Shown: in pieces, positions 42,871 to 49,764 of the stretch | Position numbering within the stretch: position 1 is the stretch's first letter | Layout of the letters: the number at the start of each line of letters is the position of its first letter | From: Embleya sp051903075 | GTDB taxonomy: Bacteria > Actinomycetota > Actinomycetes > Streptomycetales > Streptomycetaceae | Reading direction: 5' to 3' | Assembly (NCBI RefSeq): GCF_051903075.1 | Contig: NZ_CP182423.1 | Span: 1,488,001-1,552,000 of the forward strand | Length of the DNA stretch: 64,000 bases | Translations under genes and position numbers: made by a program | Notes under the pieces: model-generated | The model's input: only the letters and a program-made list of their open reading frames with translations | The model's database searches: none | Told to the model about the DNA's origin: nothing

Positions 42871-42894
42871 GGTGCATGAGGCGTTTTGTGCACC
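42871..42894. promoter_or_regulatory. Inverted repeat before the GT2 gene
   Basis: GGTGCA and TGCACC form perfect 6-bp arms 12 bp apart in an AT-rich stretch (about 42838-42917) that contrasts with the surrounding sequence. This is likely the promoter and a regulatory hairpin or operator for the GT2-wecB operon. Regulator unknown. Confidence 0.45.
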
Positions 42895-42917
42895 AAATAA
42901 CAACTACGTGAGCACAT

Positions 42918-44372
42918 GTGCCTTGGATTCGAACTGGAGGTAGTTTCATCCCCGGCGCTGTGCGTGAGTACGTCCTGGCCCACCAGACCGGCATTCTCTG
43001 GGCGGCCACCGCGCTGTCCCTCGGCCTGCTCGTCTACATGCTGCTGGTGTTCGGCCGCTTCCTGATCTATTGGGCCGGCACCCGGCACGCCTTCCGGCAC
43101 AACCGCCCGGCCGATCCCGGCGATCCGACCGCCTTCGCGTGGCACCTGGTCGTCCCCTGCCGCGACGAGGAGGCCGTGGTCGCGCAGACCCTCGCCGGCC
43201 TGCGTCGCTCCGCCCCCCACGCGCACCTGTGGATCGTCGACGACCACAGCGACGACCGCACCGCGGAGCTGGTTCTGGCCGCCGCCGAGCACGACGAGCG
43301 GGTGCACCTGGTCAACCGCCGGCGCCCGGACGCGCGCATAGGCAAGGGCGCCGCGCTCAACGCCGCCTACCGCGAGATCCGCGCCTGGCTCCCCGCCGAC
43401 GCCGATCCCGCGCGGATGATCGTCGGCGTGATCGACGCCGACGGCCGGCTCGACCCCGGCGCCCTCGCGATGGTCTGCACCGACAAGGCGATGGGCCGCC
43501 CCGACACCGGCGCCGTACAGATCGGCGTACGCATGCGCAACGTCGACGACCCGCGCCCGCTGCCCGAGCGCGGCCGGTTCGCCAACGCCCGGGCCCGGCT
43601 CCTGGTCCGCATGCAGGACATCGAGTTCCGCGCCAACAACACCGGCATGCAGCTGCTGCGCCGGCGTACCGGCAGTGTCGGACTGGGCGGCAACGGTCAG
43701 TTCGTCCGGCTCAGTGCCCTCGACTCGCTCGCGGGCGACGACGGTCGGCCATGGCCCGAGCGCGCGTTGCTGGAGGACTACGAATCCGGCCTCGAACTGC
43801 GCCTGGCGGGCTGGCGGCTCACCCACGTCGCCGAGGCGCAGGTCTCCCAGGAGGGCCTGCCCTCCTCCCGCCGCTTCCTGGCCCAGCGCACCCGCTGGGC
43901 CCAGGGCAACCTCCAGTGCCTGCGCTACACGCGGCGGGTGCTGGCGTCCCCCCACTACCGCTGGTCGGGCAAGGCCGAGGTGCTCTACACCTTCCTCCAG
44001 CCGCTGGTGTGCGTCCTGCTGGTGCTGCTCACGCCACTGTCCCTGGCGATCACCGGGGTCGGGTTGATCGTGTTCCCCGACGAGACGGCCGACTTCCAGT
44101 TCCGCTTCGGGCCGGTGATGGCCGCCGCGTTCGTACTCGCCGCGGTGCCGATGGTGGCGTGGGGTCTGGCCTATCGCAAACGGGTGCACGCCGACCGCGG
44201 ATGGCTCACCGGACTCGGTTGGGGCGTCCTGATGTGGCTGTACACCTACCACCTGTTCGTGGTCGCCTGCCGGGCCGCCTTCCGGCTCGCGCGCGGCCGC
44301 AACGGTTGGGCGAAGACCCGGCGCAACGCCGAGATCGAGCTCGCGGGCGTACCCACCGCGCTCGAAGCCTGA
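42918..44372 (+). CDS. Processive GT2 glycosyltransferase (polysaccharide synthase-like)
   Basis: A 484-residue membrane glycosyltransferase with one N-terminal helix (WAATALSLGLLVYMLLVFG), a GT-A catalytic domain (PCRDEEAVVAQTLAGL, IVDDHSDDRT, nucleotide-sugar Asp in VIDADG, acceptor base in LLEDYESG) and the QxxRW motif QRTRWAQGN of processive beta-glycan synthases (cellulose, chitin, hyaluronan, PNAG). Three or four C-terminal helices complete a channel. The next gene makes UDP-ManNAc, suggesting that sugar as substrate. GTG 42918 is the first start; the GGAGG at 42936-42940 is too far from GTG 42960, so the start is uncertain. Confidence 0.88.
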   Translation: MPWIRTGGSFIPGAVREYVLAHQTGILWAATALSLGLLVYMLLVFGRFLIYWAGTRHAFRHNRPADPGDPTAFAWHLVVPCRDEEAVVAQTLAGLRRSAPHAHLWIVDDHSDDRTAELVLAAAEHDERVHLVNRRRPDARIGKGAALNAAYREIRAWLPADADPARMIVGVIDADGRLDPGALAMVCTDKAMGRPDTGAVQIGVRMRNVDDPRPLPERGRFANARARLLVRMQDIEFRANNTGMQLLRRRTGSVGLGGNGQFVRLSALDSLAGDDGRPWPERALLEDYESGLELRLAGWRLTHVAEAQVSQEGLPSSRRFLAQRTRWAQGNLQCLRYTRRVLASPHYRWSGKAEVLYTFLQPLVCVLLVLLTPLSLAITGVGLIVFPDETADFQFRFGPVMAAAFVLAAVPMVAWGLAYRKRVHADRGWLTGLGWGVLMWLYTYHLFVVACRAAFRLARGRNGWAKTRRNAEIELAGVPTALEA

Positions 44373-44418
44373 CCCCGATTCTTTGCCACCGCCCGCCCCC
44401 CGGCTCGGAGATCCGTAC

Positions 44419-45555
44419 GTGAACGTGCCCCACCTGCCCGCCGCCAGTGTCGCCGTCGTCCTCGGCACCCGCCCCGAACTGGTCAAGCTCGCCCCGCTGA
44501 TCCACGAACTCGGCCCCGCCGCCCGGCTGGTGCACACCGGCCAGCACTGGGACGAGGCGATGTCCGGGCGGTTCCTGCGCGATCTGGACCTGCCCCGCCC
44601 CGAACTGCTGACCGGTGTCGGCGGGCGTCCGCGCGCCGGGCAGATCGCCCACTCGCTCGACCAGCTCGACGACGCCTTCGCCGAGCGGCGGCCGGTCGCG
44701 GTGATCGTCCAGGGCGACACCAACGCCACCCTCGCCGGCGCGCTGGCGGCCAACGCCCGCGACATCCCGCTCGTCCACGTCGAGGCCGGGCTGCGCAGCT
44801 TCGACCGGGCGATGCCCGAGGAGCACAACCGGGTCATGGTCGACCACGTCGCCGACGTCCTGTGCGCCGCCACCGCCACCAACGCGGCCAACCTGCGCGC
44901 CGAGTCGGTAGACGAGAGCCGCATCGAGGTCACCGGCAACACCGTGGTCGAGGTGGTCCGGCGCCGACTCCCCGACCGGACCGCGCGGGCCGCGCTGCTC
45001 GCCGGGTACGGTCTGCGGCCCGACGGCTACGTCCTGGCCACCGTGCACCGCCCCGAGAACACCGACACCGCCGAGGCGCTGCGGGCCGTGCTGACCGAGT
45101 TGGACGCCATCGCCCGGGCCGGCACGCCGGTGCTGTTCCCGATGCACCCGCGCACCCGCGCCGCCGTCGACCGGTTCGGCCTGGCCGCGCTGCTCGGGCG
45201 GATCACCGCCGTCGAGCCGGTGGGCTACGGCGAGTTCCTGGCCCTGGCCCGGCATGCCGCGCTGCTGGTCTCCGACTCGGGCGGCATCCAGGAGGAGTGC
45301 ACGGTGCTTGGCCGGCCGCTGCTGGTGGTGCGTCGCTCGACCGAGCGTCCGGAGGCGATCGACGCGGGCTTCGCCGCGCTGGTCCGGCCGGGCCCGGAGT
45401 TGGGCGACACGGCGCGGTCGTGGCTGGCCGACTCCGGGGAGCGGCTGGCTCGGTTGGCCGAGACGGCCAGTCCGTATGGGGACGGGCTCGCGTCGGCGCG
45501 CATCGCTCATCTGACCGGGCGGCTGGCGGGGGTGGCGGCGCCGATGGCGGCCTGA
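44419..45555 (+). CDS. wecB: UDP-N-acetylglucosamine 2-epimerase (non-hydrolysing)
   Basis: Interconverts UDP-GlcNAc and UDP-ManNAc in the cytosol. The 378-residue protein has the GT-B-like two-domain fold with GTRPELVKLAPLI at the N-terminus, GDTNATLAGALAA, the catalytic segment HVEAGLRSFDRAMPEEHNRV, the hinge VLATVHRPENTD and the UDP-binding SDSGGIQEECTVLGRPLLVV. All are standard WecB/MnaA motifs. GTG 44419 has GGAG at 44407-44410. It lies 46 bp behind the GT2 gene, forming a two-gene unit that would supply and polymerise ManNAc or GlcNAc for a surface polymer. A terminator follows. Confidence 0.94.
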   Translation: MNVPHLPAASVAVVLGTRPELVKLAPLIHELGPAARLVHTGQHWDEAMSGRFLRDLDLPRPELLTGVGGRPRAGQIAHSLDQLDDAFAERRPVAVIVQGDTNATLAGALAANARDIPLVHVEAGLRSFDRAMPEEHNRVMVDHVADVLCAATATNAANLRAESVDESRIEVTGNTVVEVVRRRLPDRTARAALLAGYGLRPDGYVLATVHRPENTDTAEALRAVLTELDAIARAGTPVLFPMHPRTRAAVDRFGLAALLGRITAVEPVGYGEFLALARHAALLVSDSGGIQEECTVLGRPLLVVRRSTERPEAIDAGFAALVRPGPELGDTARSWLADSGERLARLAETASPYGDGLASARIAHLTGRLAGVAAPMAA

Positions 45556-45580
45556 GGCACCCGTCTGGGGAGTGTGCGAC

Positions 45581-45623
45581 GGCCGACGCCGGTCGCCGGG
45601 GCTTCCGGCGACGGGCGTCGGCC
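45581..45623. terminator. Bidirectional hairpin terminator
   Basis: Arms of 19 bp (45581-45599 and 45605-45623) have one mismatch and a 5-nt loop, in the gap between the convergent wecB and membrane-protein genes. Confidence 0.82.
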
Positions 45624-45646
45624 TGGTCGTGTGGGGCGGGGTCGGG

Positions 45647-46516
45647 TCAGCCGAAGAGGCCGCCGGTGTCGGCGGCGCGACGGCCGGGCACCAGGGGCGC
45701 CTGTCCGACCGGGACGGCGGGCCATGGTCGGGGGCGGGCGATCGGGCGCCGCAGGTAGTACGCCGCACAGGCCGAGGTGAGCAGACCCGCGCCGAGCACG
45801 ATCAGGCCCTGCGGGTCGAGCCATCCGAGCGAGCCGCCACCCGCGAGGTCGACGAGGCGCGGCAACAGGAACGTGCCGACCGTCGCCGCGCCCGCGCCGA
45901 GTGCGACCCGGAACGCCACCACGCCGGCGCCGACGACCATCACGCCGGCCAGGAACAGGCAGGCCATGCCGAGCAGGGCCAACCAGGTGGCGGCGTAGGG
46001 CGGTCGGCGCAGGCTGTCCGGGATCAGGCTCGCCAACGCCAGGCCCGAGACGGCCAGCCCGGCGGCCGTCGGCCACCGCAGCGCCGCACCGGCCGCCTCC
46101 CGCGCCCCGCCGCCGCGCCCGGGGCCGGAGGCCCCCGACGCGACCCGCGCCCGCCGCGCACCCCGTGCGTCGGGGCGGCGATCGGAGGCGGGCCGCGGGC
46201 CCTGTGCGGCATGGACCGGATCGTTCAACAGCTCGGCCAACAGCACCAGATCGCTGATCGGCCGCTTGATCGCCACCTCGCGCAGGGCGTTGTCGGCGTT
46301 CACGTCCGAGCAGTCCTTGAGGATCGCCAGGACGCGGGCCACGTCCGGAATCGGCCGGTTCACCACCGCCAACCGCAGGAGTTCGTCGGCCGGACCGCCA
46401 TCTCTCGTCGCCGGCACGGTCGAGGAGGCGGCGGCGGGATCGGGGATCGGGGACGAGGGAGGATCGAGGTGGGTACGGGGCGACGCCACCGCATGCGGGT
46501 TGGACGGGATTGCCAT
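45647..46516 (-). CDS. Integral membrane protein of unknown function
   Basis: A 289-residue protein. The cytoplasmic N-terminal half carries two related short helical repeats (LLRLAVVNRPIPDVARVLAI and ALREVAIKRPISDLVLLAEL), about 38 residues apart, a pattern seen in Streptomyces membrane proteins. A basic linker (ASDRRPDARGARRARV) leads into four hydrophobic helices from residue about 175 (WPTAAGLAVSGLALASLIP and onwards). ATG 46516 replaces a longer Arg-rich frame. It could be a small signalling or scaffold protein; function not assigned. Confidence 0.75.
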   Translation of the reverse strand: MAIPSNPHAVASPRTHLDPPSSPIPDPAAASSTVPATRDGGPADELLRLAVVNRPIPDVARVLAILKDCSDVNADNALREVAIKRPISDLVLLAELLNDPVHAAQGPRPASDRRPDARGARRARVASGASGPGRGGGAREAAGAALRWPTAAGLAVSGLALASLIPDSLRRPPYAATWLALLGMACLFLAGVMVVGAGVVAFRVALGAGAATVGTFLLPRLVDLAGGGSLGWLDPQGLIVLGAGLLTSACAAYYLRRPIARPRPWPAVPVGQAPLVPGRRAADTGGLFG

Positions 46517-47144
46517 GACGCGTTCTCCAAGTCGACGGGTGGGACCGTGCCGACACGCGTTCCGTCGAACGCGTCCTCCGTGTCGGACGCCCGCGTGTAC
46601 CCGGGTCGACACCCATTCAGTCGACCGCCGACCGGCCCACCGGCCCCGGCCACCCGCCCCGAACCCACCCCGCCGGCACGCGCTTTCCCACGAAACCACC
46701 GGTCACCGCACCAGGAGGCCCCCACCACGGAAGCGGGCCCGCCTCCACCCGCCCCGAAAGCACGGCACCCAAACGAGTGACCGTCACACCCGAAACAACA
46801 CCCCGGACCCCCAAAGCCCGTTCGCGACGGAACCCGTCAACATCCCGGCGCCACGCCGGCATTCACCCGGGTGCGGCCGGCCGTCTCGGCATGAGCGGAG
46901 ACCACCGAGGCGCGGGTAATGGGGTCCGCGGGCGGAGGGGGTGCGGCCGGCGTCGTGGGCTCGGGCAGCAGGCCGGGGGGGGCGAATTGTCCCCGGGTAA
47001 CGGGAAACCCGGGCGACGCGGGGCCGGGCGCGACGAGGCGGGGCGCGCGGCGGGCGTGGTGGCGGGCCCGGAGGGACTGGATGGGCCGGCGGGTGGCGCG
47101 GGGCCGGATCCGCCGGCCGGAAGGTCGGGAGCGCGGCGGGCGGG
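46517..47144. other. Intergenic region with one hairpin
   Basis: These 628 bp carry no convincing gene; frames on both strands are Arg/Pro/Gly-rich without family resemblance. The one clear structure is CCCGGGT/ACCCGGG (46992-46998 and 47007-47013, loop 8 nt), possibly the terminator of the gene at 47145-47585. The promoter of the membrane-protein gene is presumably just above 46516. Confidence 0.5.
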
Positions 47145-47585
47145 TCAGACCCGGCTGGGTACGCGGGAGCGGTCGACCTGGCGGATCGCGTCGTCGACGG
47201 TCGACTGCGCGGTGTCCAGCCACGCGTGGGTGATGTCGAAGCTCTCCCCCACCTCGGCCGGCCACCGATGCAGGCGCGGTTCCTCGCCGGCCTCGGCGGG
47301 GCGCGCGTGCAGCAGCGCGTGGCTCAGTCGGGCCACCGCCGCGAGTTCCTCGCCCGCCACCCGCAACCACTCGCGCACTGCGGGGTCGGTGACGTGGCCG
47401 ATGTTGCCCGGATCCTGGAGCGCCTTGCCGATCGCCCCGGCCGAACGTCCGGTCAACTTGCGCGCCCGCAGGCCGGGCGGCAGGCCGGTCAGGCGGGACA
47501 GTTCGGAGAGCACAAGCCCCTCGACGAGCGTCACGGAATAGGTCAGTCGGCCGATCTTCAACAGGTAATCGTCATCTGGAAGCAC
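47145..47585 (-). CDS. Conserved hypothetical protein (all-alpha)
   Basis: A 146-residue protein without signal peptide or membrane helix. The pattern YLLKIGRLTYSVTLVEGLVL, then LARKLTG-like RARKLTGRSAGAIGKAL and two long helices (WLRVAGEELAAVARLSHALL, THAWLDTAQSTVDDAIRQVD) resembles an uncharacterised actinobacterial helical family. GTG 47585. It is divergent from the PadR-like gene, and the BlaI-type dyad at 47706-47723 lies 121 bp upstream of it, so it too might be under that control. No function is proposed. Confidence 0.7.
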   Translation of the reverse strand: MLPDDDYLLKIGRLTYSVTLVEGLVLSELSRLTGLPPGLRARKLTGRSAGAIGKALQDPGNIGHVTDPAVREWLRVAGEELAAVARLSHALLHARPAEAGEEPRLHRWPAEVGESFDITHAWLDTAQSTVDDAIRQVDRSRVPSRV

Positions 47586-47705
47586 CCCGTCATTCTCCGT
47601 TACCCACCCCGCCCGGAGTCACTTTCCCACCCCGCGTGTCTCGGCCCGAAACGGCCGCGCGTTCCGCGACCGGGGTGATGGGGGTCGGGAGGCGAGCTGT
47701 ATGGT

Positions 47706-47723
47706 TTCTACATCGTTGTAGAA
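47706..47723. promoter_or_regulatory. BlaI/MecI-type operator dyad
   Basis: TTCTACA-TCGT-TGTAGAA is a perfect 18-bp palindrome whose core CTACA-N4-TGTAG matches the one before blaI (49607-49622) and resembles the TACA/TGTA core of BlaI boxes. It lies 58 bp upstream of the PadR-like gene's start. Confidence 0.8.
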
Positions 47724-47731
47724 GTTTTGGT

Positions 47732-47767
47732 CACGGAAGTCGCGGAAGTCGCGGAACTCGCGGAAGG
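47732..47767. repeat. Four tandem copies of a 9-bp unit
   Basis: CACGGAAGT, CGCGGAAGT, CGCGGAACT and CGCGGAAGG lie head to tail between the dyad and the ribosome site (AAGGAGG) of the PadR-like gene. The last unit contributes the start of the Shine-Dalgarno sequence, so copy-number change would alter leader length. Confidence 0.8.
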
Positions 47768-47780
47768 AGGCTCGGGCGCG

Positions 47781-48035
47781 GTGGGTAGGGCTCAGCGAGG
47801 TGCCATGTGGCGGCAGATCGTTCGCGTCGCGGTCGAGCGGGAGTTTTGTGGGCCGTGGCTGCTCGACGAGGTGCGGCGGCAGGGGTTCGAGGTCGCCGCC
47901 GAGCGGTTGTACGCGATGCTGCGCCGCATGGAGGGCGACGGCACGCTCGTGTCCGAGCACCGGACGGTCGACGGGCAACGGCGCCGGATGTACCGCGCCT
48001 CCGCGGCCACCCGCGAGCGCGTGGCGCACGAGTAG
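47781..48035 (+). CDS. PadR-like winged-helix regulator
   Basis: An 84-residue minimal PadR-type winged helix: IVRVAVEREFCGPWLLDEVR as helices 1-2, VAAERLYAMLRRMEGDGTLV as recognition helix, and the wing EHRTVDGQRRRMYRAS. The C-terminal dimerisation helix of full PadR proteins is missing. GTG 47781 is supported by GGAAGGAGG at 47762-47770; ATG 47805 is also possible. Upstream sits a BlaI-type dyad identical in core to the one before blaI, so it appears to belong to that regulon. It is convergent with the M56 protease gene. Confidence 0.75.
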   Translation: MGRAQRGAMWRQIVRVAVEREFCGPWLLDEVRRQGFEVAAERLYAMLRRMEGDGTLVSEHRTVDGQRRRMYRASAATRERVAHE

Positions 48036-48069
48036 CGCGCGGTCGGCGGGGCCGCCGGTTTTGGGCCGA

Positions 48070-48092
48070 GCGCGTGTCGTGGAGACACGCGC
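48070..48092. terminator. Small hairpin between convergent genes
   Basis: GCGCGTGTC/GACACGCGC perfect 9-bp arms with a 5-nt loop, touching the last base of the M56 gene. Possible terminator for the PadR-like gene. Confidence 0.5.
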
Positions 48093-49027
48093 TACAACGG
48101 CGTCGCCGCGATCAGGAGCAGGACCAGGGCGACCGCGGCGTTGAGCGAGGCCAGTACGGACACCGTGGTTCCCGTCGCGGCGACCAGGGCCGCGACGCCG
48201 GCGCGGGAGCGGGGCGTGGGCCACGCGGTCGGCGGCGGTGGACCGAGCAGGGCGGCGACCCGACGCGGCACCGGGCCGGGCGCGGCGAACGCGGGTGCGG
48301 CAAACGGCGGGCGGCCCTTGGCGGCCAGCGCCGCCTTGCCCACCGCGCGGGCTATCGTGCGCCGGTCGCCGAGGGCTTCGGCGGCGTCCTCGTCGGCCCA
48401 GCGTTCGACCGTGTAGGCGACGGTGGTGTGGATCGGGCGCAGCAGCGGATGGGCGCAGGCCGCGAGTCGGGTGGCGGCGAGCGCGAGGTGGTGTCGGCCC
48501 CTCAGGTGGGCCCGCTCGTGGGCGATCAGCGCGCGGCGCTCCTCGTCGTCGAGCGGGAGCAGCATGCCGGTGGAGACCACGATGCGGTCGGGCGGTCCGC
48601 GCAGGGCGTAGGCGTAGGGCGTCGGGTCGGGCAGCACGGTCAGTTCGCCGCCGGCGGGCGCTCCCGCGACGGCGTTCAGCGCCAGGCGGTGCTCGACCCG
48701 GTCGCGCCGGTGGGTGACGGCGACGGCGATCAGGATGGCCAGGAAGGTGGGGATGGCCAGGATCCCGAACAGGCTGACGTGCGGGATGGCGTCGCGTACC
48801 TCCGTGTCCGACCAGCCGTCGGGCAGCGGATTGCCGGGCAGTTGGGCCGTGCCGACCACGACCAGCAGTGCCAGGCACAGGGTGCTGCACACGGACAGGA
48901 CCACCGAGACGACGGTGAGCAGCCGGGTGGCGGTGCGCGGGTGCAGGTGGTCGCCGGCCAGACGGGCCACCGGGAAGGCGGTGAGCGGCAGCAGCAGTGG
49001 CAGGTAGAGCGCGAGCGGCATGCTCAC
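48092..49027 (-). CDS. M56-family membrane metalloprotease (BlaR1-like)
   Basis: A 311-residue membrane protease with hydrophobic helices at 5-25, 35-65 and 85-105, the zinc motif HExxH as LIAHERAHLRGRHH (about residue 170), the third ligand region VERWADEDAAEALGD, and a C-terminal helix (ALVLLLIAATPL). It lacks the penicillin-binding sensor domain of BlaR1/MecR1, as do most actinobacterial M56 proteins. GTG 49027 overlaps the blaI-like stop (GTGA). Expected role: on an unknown signal it cleaves, or triggers cleavage of, the BlaI-type repressor encoded just upstream. Confidence 0.9.
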   Translation of the reverse strand: MSMPLALYLPLLLPLTAFPVARLAGDHLHPRTATRLLTVVSVVLSVCSTLCLALLVVVGTAQLPGNPLPDGWSDTEVRDAIPHVSLFGILAIPTFLAILIAVAVTHRRDRVEHRLALNAVAGAPAGGELTVLPDPTPYAYALRGPPDRIVVSTGMLLPLDDEERRALIAHERAHLRGRHHLALAATRLAACAHPLLRPIHTTVAYTVERWADEDAAEALGDRRTIARAVGKAALAAKGRPPFAAPAFAAPGPVPRRVAALLGPPPPTAWPTPRSRAGVAALVAATGTTVSVLASLNAAVALVLLLIAATPL

Positions 49028-49434
49028 CCCCGGCTCTCGGCCGGTCCGGCGGCGCCGAGCAGGGCGCGCAGGATCGACTCGTCGGCGGCCGAGAGTTCGG
49101 AGACGAAGCTGGCCAGCACCGCCTGGCGGTCGGCCTCGTGGTCGAGGAGCGCGCGCATCCGGCGGGCCACGATGCCGGCCTCGTCGGTGACCGGGGTGTA
49201 GGCGTACGCCCGTCCGGAGCGGGCCCGGGCGAGCAGTCCCTTGTCGTGCAGGCGGGACAGGATGGTCACCACCGTGGTGTAGGCGAGGTCACCGGCCAGT
49301 TCGGCCTGGACCCAGGCCGCGGTCCGCGGTCCACGCGCGACCCACAGCAGCGCCAGCACCTCCGACTCCAGTTCCCCCGGGCCACGCCGCACCCCACGCG
49401 CCGACGGTTTGCCGGGATTTGGACGGACCGTCAT
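49024..49434 (-). CDS. BlaI/MecI-family repressor
   Basis: A 136-residue penicillinase-repressor-family protein. The winged helix is ELESEVLALLWVARGPRTAA, LAYTTVVTILSRLHDKGLLA and SGRAYAYTPV, then a C-terminal dimerisation helix (HEADRQAVLASFVSELSAAD). In BlaI the cleavable bond lies between these parts. ATG 49434 has GGAGG upstream. It overlaps the M56 gene by 4 bp. A CTACA-N4-TGTAG dyad lies about 175 bp upstream, consistent with autoregulation. No beta-lactamase gene is in the window. Confidence 0.93.
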   Translation of the reverse strand: MTVRPNPGKPSARGVRRGPGELESEVLALLWVARGPRTAAWVQAELAGDLAYTTVVTILSRLHDKGLLARARSGRAYAYTPVTDEAGIVARRMRALLDHEADRQAVLASFVSELSAADESILRALLGAAGPAESRG

Positions 49435-49606
49435 ATCGCCTCCGGGAGTCGTGCTGCGGATTGTGCCGGGGTGGTGGTGAGGTGGTGCCGGGTGGTGGTG
49501 ATGTGGCGCCGGGGTGGCGAGGTTGGGCCGAGGTGGCGCCGCGCCGCCGTTCCACGTCCGTGCTCCGAGCTTTCTGCGCCTACGTGCTTTCTGCGTCTCT
49601 GGGCTT

Positions 49607-49622
49607 TCTACACCTATGTAGA
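49607..49622. promoter_or_regulatory. BlaI/MecI-type operator dyad before blaI
   Basis: TCTACA-CCTA-TGTAGA is a perfect 16-bp palindrome. It ends a series of three degenerate 17-18-bp direct copies beginning CTTTCTGCG, CTTTCTGCG and CTTTCTACA at 49570, 49588 and 49605, of which only the last has the full dyad. It shares the core CTACA-N4-TGTAG with 47706-47723. Confidence 0.8.
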
Positions 49623-49764
49623 GTATCGCCGCCGACATCCACGGCACCGGCCGCACCCACTGCGGCCTCGCACCCCCGACGCTACGGGACGCCCCCGGCG
49701 CCGCGCCGACCCGAGGTGTCGGCGGGCTGTCGGGCCCACAGGCCGAGGTCCATGTCGAAGGCGA

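Noticed and set aside
48092..49434. Classical beta-lactam resistance operon.
   Set aside because: The M56 protein lacks a penicillin-binding sensor domain and no beta-lactamase or PBP gene is in the window.
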